A stretch of DNA of 6,050 bases from Candidatus Nomurabacteria bacterium (GCA_903869875.1 CAIQAW010000063.1:1-6050), one strand, 5' to 3'. Positions 1 through 5,846 are shown, counted from the stretch's first letter. Translations and numbers: made by a program. The notes: generated from the letters alone by a model not told the origin.

Positions 1-1076
1 ACGAACCTGAAAACCATCTAGACATTGTTAGTCGTGTAGAACTTATTGCATTATTATCTAACTACCGTGGCGGTGTGTTGTTTGTGTCGCACGACAGAAT
101 GATAATGGACGGCGTTGCCGACCGCGTTGCCGAAGTTTCCGCTGGTAAAATATTTATGTCAGAAGGTGGTTACGAAGCATACAACGAAGCCCGCGAACTA
201 CGTATAGCAGGTGCACAACGTGTTTTTGATACAGAACAAAAACGTGTACGCCAAATGGAATCTAGTTTAGGTATACTACAAAGTAAGGCTTTTCGTGGTA
301 AAGGTGTGTCACAATATTTAGATAGAAAAGAAGAAATAGCGGAAATAAAAGAAAAACACAGTGTAGGTGGCAGACCAGAAGATAAAAAAACTAAAATAGT
401 TCTGCAAAAAAGTGGTTCACAACTACATGACGGTAAACTTATTTGTAGTATTAAAGAAGGCGTGTTCCACTACCCTAACCACACTGGCGACATTTTCAGA
501 AACTTAAATTTAGAAATTCGTAGTGGCACACACATTGTACTACTTGGCCGTAATGGTTCTGGTAAATCTACATTGTTAAAATGTTTAATGGGTATATTAC
601 CCATATCAGAAGGTGTTGTAGAATGGAACCCTGGTGTTAAGCGCGCATATTTCGACCAACATACCGAATTCGACCCTTCACTAACACCATTAGAAATAGT
701 TCGTAAGGAACTAGCCTGCGACGACAAAGACGCACGCCACGTTTTAGGCATGATGAAGTTCCGAGGCGACAAAATGGACAAACCTATAGCCACACTGTCT
801 GGCGGCGAACGCATGCGTATACGTTTCGGTTTAGTTTTTGGTTCTAAACCCGACTTTATAATACTCGACGAACCAACAAACCACCTCGACGAAACAACTT
901 GGCAAATACTACTAGATGCATGTAACGCATCAGCATCGACCATACTACTAGTTACCCACGACTACGAATTTATCGACGAAATGGAATCTAAATTTTTCTG
1001 GCTAATAAAAAACCAAACTATAACAGAACAACACAAAGACTTGTCTGAACTAGTTGAAGTACTGCGAAGCAATTAA
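1..1076 (+). CDS. ABC-F family ATP-binding protein, 5'-truncated by the window edge
   Basis: This is the C-terminal part of a soluble twin-ATPase ABC-F protein; members of the family act on the ribosome (translation factors or antibiotic-target protection) rather than in membrane transport. The first complete codon is at position 3, and 357 residues are visible. The window opens inside the first ATPase domain at its Walker B/D-loop, read as EPENHLD, followed by the H-switch VSHDR (about residues 28-32). A charged linker of roughly 85 residues follows, which in this family reaches the peptidyl-transferase region. The second ATPase domain is complete: Walker A GRNGSGKST (nt 546-572), signature LSGGE (nt 795-809), Walker B FIILDE and EPTNHLD (nt 855-890), and H-switch VTHD (nt 951-962). 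The protein ends about 35 residues later, so there is no long C-terminal extension. No transmembrane segment is seen. A GTG at 75 is not the start, because the frame is open and homologous upstream of it. The gene is convergent with dnaX. The exact ABC-F subfamily cannot be decided from this fragment. Confidence 0.93.
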   Translation, partial: EPENHLDIVSRVELIALLSNYRGGVLFVSHDRMIMDGVADRVAEVSAGKIFMSEGGYEAYNEARELRIAGAQRVFDTEQKRVRQMESSLGILQSKAFRGKGVSQYLDRKEEIAEIKEKHSVGGRPEDKKTKIVLQKSGSQLHDGKLICSIKEGVFHYPNHTGDIFRNLNLEIRSGTHIVLLGRNGSGKSTLLKCLMGILPISEGVVEWNPGVKRAYFDQHTEFDPSLTPLEIVRKELACDDKDARHVLGMMKFRGDKMDKPIATLSGGERMRIRFGLVFGSKPDFIILDEPTNHLDETTWQILLDACNASASTILLVTHDYEFIDEMESKFFWLIKNQTITEQHKDLSELVEVLRSN

Positions 1077-1085
1077 ATAACATTC

Positions 1086-1113
1086 CAACATTCTGCAGAA
1101 TATTAGAATGTTG
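1086..1113. repeat. Inverted repeat after the ABC-F stop codon
   Basis: A perfect 9-bp stem (CAACATTCT at 1086-1094 and AGAATGTTG at 1105-1113) encloses a 10-base loop. The left side can instead fold as the 12-bp palindrome ATTCTGCAGAAT (1090-1101), and AACATTC also occurs just before as a direct repeat (1079-1085 and 1087-1093). It has no T-tract of its own and directly abuts the terminator stem, sharing base 1113. It may protect or shape the 3' end of the ABC-F mRNA; that role is inference. Confidence 0.55.
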
Positions 1114-1153
1114 TAAATAAAAAACAGAGGTTGGACCTCTGTTTTTTATTTAC
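1113..1153. terminator. Bidirectional intrinsic terminator between ABC-F and dnaX
   Basis: A perfect 18-bp stem (1113-1130 paired with 1136-1153) closes on the loop TTGGA. The top of the stem is CAGAGG/CCTCTG, and the lower part is an A-run on one side and a T-run on the other. Read in either direction it therefore gives a GC-capped hairpin followed by a run of U, which is the form expected for a factor-independent terminator serving two convergent genes. It ends one base from the dnaX stop codon and starts 36 bases after the ABC-F stop. Confidence 0.9.
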
Positions 1154-1154
1154 T

Positions 1155-2222
1155 CTATTTAGTTTCTTCCGCTAGTTTCAAGACAAATATTTCTAATGGT
1201 AGTACTTTTACTGATGCGCCTTTTACTGCACTAACAGTATCTAACAGGCCAGACAAATATTTGGACTGTATTCCAGCAACACTGTCCTTTATTAACTTTG
1301 CAAATAGTGTTTGTTCTGTTTCTGATAGCAGAGCCATGCTTTCCTTTGCAACGGCCGGGGCAATACGGGCCAATAGTAATAGTCGGTATTTTTCTAGTAC
1401 CATGTGTGCAAACAAATCTACATTAGACTTTGCAACGTGCAATTTCTGTAAAACTGCTAACGATTTTTCTGTGTCCTTGGTAACTATACCTTCTAATAAA
1501 TCCAACACAGCTGACAATGCTGGCGCCCCCGTAATGTCACTAACCATTTCTACTGTAACATTTTTACCTGCCCCGTTGGAAACTTGTTTTCCGACTGGGT
1601 CATCTGTAGCATTTAAAACTTTTTGCAATATTCCTAATGCATCACGGAATGCACCGTCTGCTAACATGGCTATTAGTCCAGCAGCTGCGGGTTCTAGTGT
1701 ACGGCCTTCACGTTTTGCTATGTCTATAACATGGTTAGCTAGTATTGTTTCAGTTGGCCGGCGGAACATAACTGTCTGACAACGCGACACAATAGTTTCC
1801 GGTACTTTTTCTAAATCTGTTGTAGCTAAAATAAATATAATATGTTTTGGTGGTTCTTCAAGTGTTTTAAGTAGTGCATTAAAAGCTTCCTTTGTTAGCA
1901 TGTGTACTTCGTCGATAATGTACACTTTATAAGGTGAAGAAAAAGGTAGACTATGCACAGCTTCGCGTAGTGCACGTATGTCGTCTATACCACGGTTTGA
2001 CGCAGCGTCTATTTCCTCTATATCTACCGGTTGCACACCCAGGTCGTGCGCCACAATACGGGCAATGGTTGTTTTACCAGTACCACGACTACCAGTAAAC
2101 AAATACGCATGGGCTATTTTATTGTCGGCAATGGCCTTCGAAAGGCTTTGTACAATACTGTCCTGCCCTACTACGTCGGCAAAAGTCTGTGGGCGGTATT
2201 TGCGGTATAGTGTTTCGTTCAT
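1155..2222 (-). CDS. dnaX: DNA polymerase III clamp-loader subunit DnaX, short gamma-type without zinc module
   Basis: DnaX is the AAA+ ATPase subunit that loads the sliding clamp onto primed DNA in the cytoplasm. The 355-residue protein starts with the typical LYRKYRPQTFADVVGQ. It has Walker A GSRGTGKTT (44-52), the conserved EIDAASNRGIDDIR (70-83), Walker B YIIDEVH (101-107), sensor 1 ATTD (133-136), the arginine-finger motif SRC (146-148) and sensor 2 DGAFRDAL (189-196). The helical collar domain follows from about residue 225. The four-cysteine zinc module that most bacterial DnaX proteins carry between Walker A and EIDAAS is absent; only about 18 residues join them. The C-terminal tau regions that contact helicase and polymerase are also absent, so the product is gamma-like. 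Residues 203-224 form a polar, variable linker. The ATG at 2222 fits the family N-terminus. No Shine-Dalgarno sequence precedes it, and a promoter lies six bases upstream, suggesting a leaderless message. Confidence 0.96.
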   Translation of the reverse strand: MNETLYRKYRPQTFADVVGQDSIVQSLSKAIADNKIAHAYLFTGSRGTGKTTIARIVAHDLGVQPVDIEEIDAASNRGIDDIRALREAVHSLPFSSPYKVYIIDEVHMLTKEAFNALLKTLEEPPKHIIFILATTDLEKVPETIVSRCQTVMFRRPTETILANHVIDIAKREGRTLEPAAAGLIAMLADGAFRDALGILQKVLNATDDPVGKQVSNGAGKNVTVEMVSDITGAPALSAVLDLLEGIVTKDTEKSLAVLQKLHVAKSNVDLFAHMVLEKYRLLLLARIAPAVAKESMALLSETEQTLFAKLIKDSVAGIQSKYLSGLLDTVSAVKGASVKVLPLEIFVLKLAEETK

Positions 2223-2237
2223 GGGACCATTATACCA
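2223..2237 (-). promoter_or_regulatory. dnaX promoter, extended -10 next to the start codon
   Basis: On the minus strand the sequence TGGTATAAT (2237-2229) is a perfect TGn extended -10 box. Only GGTCCC (2228-2223) separates it from the dnaX ATG. A start point seven bases after the box would be the A of the ATG, giving an mRNA without a leader. There is no convincing -35 box at 16-18 bases, which extended -10 promoters often do not need. Confidence 0.72.
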
Positions 2238-2286
2238 AAATTACATTAAAACAAAAATTCGCTACATATCGGACTTATAGCAATAC

Positions 2287-2329
2287 AAAAAGTTAACAAA
2301 TTTTACGATCGTTTAAAATGTTAACTTTT
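2287..2329 (-). terminator. Probable terminator dyad at the end of dus
   Basis: An 11-bp perfect inverted repeat, AAAAGTTAACA at 2288-2298 and its complement at 2319-2329, spans the dus stop codon (2323-2321). Its exact centre (between 2308 and 2309) is also the centre of the small palindrome ACGATCGT (2305-2312). On the minus strand the second arm runs into five T residues (2291-2287), so it can act as a weak, A/T-rich intrinsic terminator for the serS-ftsQ-dus transcript. Because the stem is poor in G+C, and GTTAAC is itself palindromic, a protein-binding site upstream of the dnaX promoter is an alternative. Confidence 0.5.
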
Positions 2330-3586
2330 ATTTGTAAGGAATTTATCTACAATATCTTTCACAGCCCCAGCACTATTACCTTTTTCCATTAGTTCCATAC
2401 GAAGTTCTTTGGCACCATCGAAACCGTTTACATAAGCTTTGAAATGTTTTTTCATAATGGCAAAGTTTTTAATATCACCCAAAAGTTTTTCAAACAATTC
2501 TGAATGTTCTACCATAACATTTAGTCTTTCAGTTACAGGTACGGCACTTTTTGCTTTTAACCAGTATTTGTTTTTTGCTGGTTTTAAAATTGAAAGCTTT
2601 GTAAGGAGCGAGCGATATGCCTGTAAAAGGTTTTTCGCAGCGCGACCGGCGCGAGAAGAGCGATTTCCTAGCAAGGAAATACGCGTGCCTTTTACGGGCA
2701 TGTCGCTCGTGACTGGACTATTATCTTTCTCACCAAACAACCACGGGTTGCCGAATATCGCACGACCAACCATAACACCGTCGCAACCTGTTTGTTGGGC
2801 TAATTGTGTGCCATGTTCTACTGTAGTAACATCGCCGTTACCTAATATAACTGTATCTATACCCATACTGTCGCGCAGTACCACAGCTTGTTTTACATAG
2901 TCCCAGTTTGCAGGCACAGTAGACATTTCTTTGCGTGTGCGCGCATGTACAGTTAGTGCAGCAATGTTTTGTTTTAGTAGTAACGGTATCCATTCAGTTA
3001 GCTGAACTTTATTATACCCCACACGGGTTTTAACTGACAGGGGTATGTCGTAACCTGAATCTGCTATGCCCTGTTTTGCCGCATTTATTATTTCTACAGC
3101 AAGTTCTGGTGTCTTCATCATTGCAGCACCGGCACCTTGTTTTTCTATGGTTTTATCTGGGCAACCCATATTTATATCTATACCGTCGAAACCTAGTTCC
3201 GCTACAAATTTACAGGCTGTACGCATGTTTTCAGGGTTTGAAGAAAATAGCTGTGCCACTATTGGCCGTTCAGCTTCTGTATATGCCAGGTCACGTAACA
3301 ATGAGTTGCGTCCATGCGAAGCCACACCCTCAGGCTGTTTCAATGCCCAAGCCAAACCGTCTGCAGAAACAAACTCTGTCCACAGAACTTCAGGCCCGCC
3401 CAATACTTCGTTTGTTCGGGTAAATTTACCTTCACTATCAAATATTTCTTTACCTCCATAACGAGAATGCTTTACAACAAGTCTACGAAAAGCCGCATCT
3501 GTAACATCAGCCATGGGTGCTAATGCAAAAAAAGGCTTTGCGCCCTTGTCTGACCTTTTTAAATTTTTCCAAAATCCTAAATTCAT
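2321..3586 (-). CDS. dus: tRNA-dihydrouridine synthase with an in-frame palindromic insertion
   Basis: Dus enzymes are FMN-dependent reductases that convert uridines in the tRNA D-loop to dihydrouridine using NADPH. The 421-residue protein opens its TIM barrel with ALAPMADVTDAAFR (21-34, FMN site). It has the catalytic cysteine in NMGCPDK (C142), the lysine of SVKTRVG (K186), TVHARTR (H214), GNGDV (249-253) and VMVGRAIFGNPWLF (271-284). The helical tRNA-binding domain runs from about residue 352 (TERLNVMVEH) through NFAIMKKHFKAYVNGF to the end. The active site is complete. The protein is longer than the usual 320-360 residues, mainly because residues about 287-351 separate the barrel from the helical domain. 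Of these, 293-326 are encoded by the 101-bp palindromic element, a basic, Arg/Ser/Leu-rich stretch. The ATG lies one base after the ftsQ-like stop, with no Shine-Dalgarno sequence, so it is the last gene of the serS group. Subfamily (DusB-like) is likely but not proven. Confidence 0.93.
   Translation of the reverse strand: MNLGFWKNLKRSDKGAKPFFALAPMADVTDAAFRRLVVKHSRYGGKEIFDSEGKFTRTNEVLGGPEVLWTEFVSADGLAWALKQPEGVASHGRNSLLRDLAYTEAERPIVAQLFSSNPENMRTACKFVAELGFDGIDINMGCPDKTIEKQGAGAAMMKTPELAVEIINAAKQGIADSGYDIPLSVKTRVGYNKVQLTEWIPLLLKQNIAALTVHARTRKEMSTVPANWDYVKQAVVLRDSMGIDTVILGNGDVTTVEHGTQLAQQTGCDGVMVGRAIFGNPWLFGEKDNSPVTSDMPVKGTRISLLGNRSSRAGRAAKNLLQAYRSLLTKLSILKPAKNKYWLKAKSAVPVTERLNVMVEHSELFEKLLGDIKNFAIMKKHFKAYVNGFDGAKELRMELMEKGNSAGAVKDIVDKFLTNKS
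2609..2709 (-). repeat. Protein-coding palindromic element inside dus
   Basis: The 22-nt arms at 2609-2630 and 2688-2709 are inverted copies matching at 20 of 22 positions; the two differences are T/C transitions. The core is CGAGCGAYATGCCYGTAAAA followed by GG. Between the arms are two local hairpins: CGCG/CGCG around ACCGG (2641-2653), and ATTTCCT/AGGAAAT around AGCA (2663-2680), extended by GCG/CGC across one bulged base. By hand count 56 of 101 bases are G or C, whereas the 60 bases at 2521-2580 hold 21. The dus reading frame passes through without a stop, encoding residues T293 to S326 (including MPVKGTRISLLG and RAAKNLLQAYRS). No target-site duplication is obvious at the ends. The shape resembles REP or RPE-type elements; the family is not recognised and no second copy is in the window. 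Confidence 0.75.
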
Positions 3587-3587
3587 T

Positions 3588-4535
3588 TTAATTTTGTGTT
3601 TTTACTGTTGCAGGCGTTACTGTTGTTGTGTCTACTGGTTCTGTAACGGTTACAGGTGTTTCTGTTTTATTACCTTTGTATGTATAAAAAATTTTATTAC
3701 CAAAACGTAGATCTATACTTGCAAGTTTTTCTATACTATTCGTAAAATCAGTATTAGTCAACAATGTGCCTACTGTATGGTCTACATCTGTAGCTACAAA
3801 GTTTGGCACTAAAAGTATGGTTAGATTGTGGTCATTTTTTTTAACAGTTACAGTAGCCTGGCCTAAATCTTGTTCAAAAGACACAGGCACAAGGTTACGT
3901 TTATTTAATAAATCAAACAAATCTGTAATGTTGTTCATCTTTTCTACACTCTGGTAGTTGCCGGTATTGTTTGTATTTGTTGTACGTTCTCCGTAGAAAC
4001 GTGTATATACGTCACCAGAAAAATACGGTGCTGGAGAAAAAACATACCCGTCGTTACCCATAAAATAACATTCTGAATTTGTATGGTCTGTGCACCATAG
4101 GTACACACCTTTACGTTCTGTAATATCTACTGCAATAGATTCTAAACCGACACGGCGCACTGCCACAGTTTTAGCATAAGGAAAATTATGTTCTATACCT
4201 GCATGTATTGCAGACAATGGCAGTAAAAAAACACTGTTCTTAGGTATAACCCATGCATACATGCCACCTATGTGTGCGTTTACATGTTCGCGTACCATAA
4301 CAGGGTCTATTATTTTTGTTTCAGAAACAGTTACATTGTGTATGCGAATTTTTTCTATTCGCAATAAAAACACAACCCCAACAAATAATGCAACTAATAT
4401 AATGGACCATATTGTAGCCCAGAACTTAAACTTACGTCGGCGTTCGGCTGCAAATTTACCACGAGACGAAGAAATCAAATCTGGTGTAGACTTTTTTTCT
4501 GTATCTTTAGTTTTATTAGGAACAATATCAGCCAT
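3588..4535 (-). CDS. ftsQ: FtsQ/DivIB-like single-TM POTRA protein (putative cell division protein)
   Basis: The 315-residue protein has the FtsQ layout: a short, basic cytoplasmic N-terminus (1-37, ending RRRKFKF), one transmembrane helix (about 38-59) and then an extracytoplasmic part. A POTRA-like domain covers about 61-140, with the signs IEKIRIHNVTVSETKIID, an IPKNSVFLLPLSAI segment, NFPYAKTVAVRRV and LESIAVDITERK. FtsQ proteins link early and late components of the division septum. Next come two cysteines (C148 and C156), which could pair outside the membrane, and the segment GYVFSPAPYFSGDVY. A beta-rich region leads to a Thr/Val/Pro-rich tail (290-315). The start is eight bases after the serS stop and the stop is one base before the dus ATG, so it is co-transcribed with both. 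There is no Shine-Dalgarno sequence. Sequence conservation in this family is low; the call rests on topology and the POTRA pattern, and a general POTRA membrane protein is the alternative. Confidence 0.72.
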   Translation of the reverse strand: MADIVPNKTKDTEKKSTPDLISSSRGKFAAERRRKFKFWATIWSIILVALFVGVVFLLRIEKIRIHNVTVSETKIIDPVMVREHVNAHIGGMYAWVIPKNSVFLLPLSAIHAGIEHNFPYAKTVAVRRVGLESIAVDITERKGVYLWCTDHTNSECYFMGNDGYVFSPAPYFSGDVYTRFYGERTTNTNNTGNYQSVEKMNNITDLFDLLNKRNLVPVSFEQDLGQATVTVKKNDHNLTILLVPNFVATDVDHTVGTLLTNTDFTNSIEKLASIDLRFGNKIFYTYKGNKTETPVTVTEPVDTTTVTPATVKTQN

Positions 4536-4543
4536 TATTACAA

Positions 4544-5812
4544 TTATTTACCTATATGCGTACGGCCACCCATGTATTGGCGTAATACTTCAGGTATGCG
4601 AATAGTACCATCGGCTTCTTGGAAGTTTTCTACTAACGAAACAAGTATGCGTGGTGTTGGTATAGCAGTACAGTTTAAGGAATGTGTGTACATCATGTTG
4701 CCATCGGCATCTCGATAACGAATATTACTACGACGTGTCTGGAAGTCGTGGAAATATGATGCAGAAGATATTTCACGATAAGTAGTTTCCTTCGGTACCC
4801 AAAGTTCTATGTCGTATTTTTTAACTTGGCCCTGGCCCAAGTCGCCGCCACAGTTTAATACTGTATGGTACGGTATACCCAGTGACTCTATAAATTCTTC
4901 TGTGTTTCTGTTTAGTTCTTCATGTATTGCAACAGAAGTTTGGTGGTTGGCTTCACATAGTACAACTTGTTCCCATTTGAAAAACTCGTGCACACGTATT
5001 AAACCCTTAACGTCTTTACTGTGACTACCGGCTTCGCGACGGTAACAAGGTGAAAATCCAAGGTATTTTAATGGTAGCTGACTTCCATCTAAAACTTCGT
5101 CCATATGGAAACCCATCACCGGAACTTCTGCTGTACCTGCAAGATAGTCTTCGTCTTGGGTTTTATATAAATCTTCTTCGCCTGCTGGTAGAAAACCTGT
5201 TCCATAGAAAACTTGTTTACGCGCAACTATAGGTGGTATTACAGGTGTAAAACCTTTGTTACCGAAAAATTCTAAAGCATAGTTCCATATAGCCATAGAC
5301 AAACGAACTCCGTCACCCAGCAAAAAGTAACCGCGAAAACCGTGCACCTTTATACCACGTTCAAAATCTACCATGTTGTTTTGTAACATTAGATCAATGT
5401 GGTCCTTTGGTTCGAAACTAAATTGTGTTTGTTCACCCCAACGTTTTACCTCGACATTGTCTGCATCACTGTCGCCATCTGGAACTGTCATGTCTGGCAC
5501 ATTTGGCACTTCTAACATTAGTAACTGCCATGCCTTGGTGTATTCCTTTAGGGTTTCTTCTTTGGTTTGTAAATCGTCTTTAAGTACCTTCATTTCGGCA
5601 ATGCGTGTTTCGCGTTCAGCTGGGTCGGTAATGGTAGGTATAGTGTCAGACACTATACGTTGTTTACTACGTATTTCTTCGACTTCTTTTAGTATAGTTA
5701 GACGTTTTTCGTCTGCATCCAATAGGTTTTGCACGTCAAAGGAACTGTGCTTTTTCCGAGCAGCTTCGCGTATAAGGTCCGCATTTTCGCGGATAAATTT
5801 AATATCAAGCAT
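4544..5812 (-). CDS. serS: Seryl-tRNA synthetase
   Basis: SerRS charges tRNA-Ser with serine in the cytoplasm (class II, homodimer). The 422-residue product begins MLDIKFIRENADLIREA, the standard family N-terminus, followed by a charged coiled-coil arm (about 27-100) that grips the tRNA variable arm. The catalytic domain shows motif 1 (GFTPVIPPIV, 187-196), the serine-site GTAEVPV (226-232), motif 2 (CYRREAGSHSKDVKGLIRVHEF, 256-277), EISSASYFHDFQTRR (347-361) and motif 3 (LVENFQEADGTIRIPEVLRQYMGG, 393-416) with R388 just before it. The motif 3 lead-in is LNCTAIPTPR, where many bacteria have LNGSGLAVGR. The frame is open for 25 more codons upstream from a TTG at 5887, but the family N-terminus and the promoter at 5819-5846 place the start at the ATG 5812. 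It is the first gene of the serS-ftsQ-dus group and probably leaderless. Confidence 0.96.
   Translation of the reverse strand: MLDIKFIRENADLIREAARKKHSSFDVQNLLDADEKRLTILKEVEEIRSKQRIVSDTIPTITDPAERETRIAEMKVLKDDLQTKEETLKEYTKAWQLLMLEVPNVPDMTVPDGDSDADNVEVKRWGEQTQFSFEPKDHIDLMLQNNMVDFERGIKVHGFRGYFLLGDGVRLSMAIWNYALEFFGNKGFTPVIPPIVARKQVFYGTGFLPAGEEDLYKTQDEDYLAGTAEVPVMGFHMDEVLDGSQLPLKYLGFSPCYRREAGSHSKDVKGLIRVHEFFKWEQVVLCEANHQTSVAIHEELNRNTEEFIESLGIPYHTVLNCGGDLGQGQVKKYDIELWVPKETTYREISSASYFHDFQTRRSNIRYRDADGNMMYTHSLNCTAIPTPRILVSLVENFQEADGTIRIPEVLRQYMGGRTHIGK
5638..5658. repeat. 21-nt perfect dyad inside serS
   Basis: Arms GTATAGTGTC (5638-5647) and GACACTATAC (5649-5658) are exact complements around a single central A. 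As RNA this gives a 9-bp stem with a three-base loop. It lies about 155 bases inside the coding region, in the codons for RIVSDTIP of the coiled-coil arm. The motif GGTATAGTGT recurs at 2204-2213 within the first codons of dnaX. Chance within coding sequence cannot be excluded. Confidence 0.35.
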
Positions 5813-5846
5813 GCATACAGTATACCCCGAAGTGATATTTTTGCAA
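5813..5846 (-). promoter_or_regulatory. serS promoter with leaderless geometry
   Basis: On the minus strand a -35 box TTGCAA (5846-5841, four of six consensus bases) is followed after 16 bases by a -10 box TATACT (5824-5819, five of six). The six bases GTATGC (5818-5813) then lead directly to the serS ATG. A normal start point would fall on or next to the ATG. This is the same spacing as at dnaX. An ATG at 5816-5814 overlaps but is out of frame. Confidence 0.65.

Noticed and set aside
470..943. 157-codon open frame on the minus strand
   Set aside because: It is antisense to the conserved second ATPase domain of the ABC-F gene, with an odd Ser/Pro/Arg composition and no family resemblance.
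1155..2222. Programmed frameshift making tau and gamma forms of DnaX
   Set aside because: No A-AAA-AAG type slippery run near the 3' end, and the gene stops one base from the terminator, leaving no room for tau domains.
4343..4363. Hairpin TGCGAA/TTCGCA inside the ftsQ-like gene
   Set aside because: Six base pairs around nine bases, explained by the codons of RIEKIRI; no flanking T-tract or promoter.
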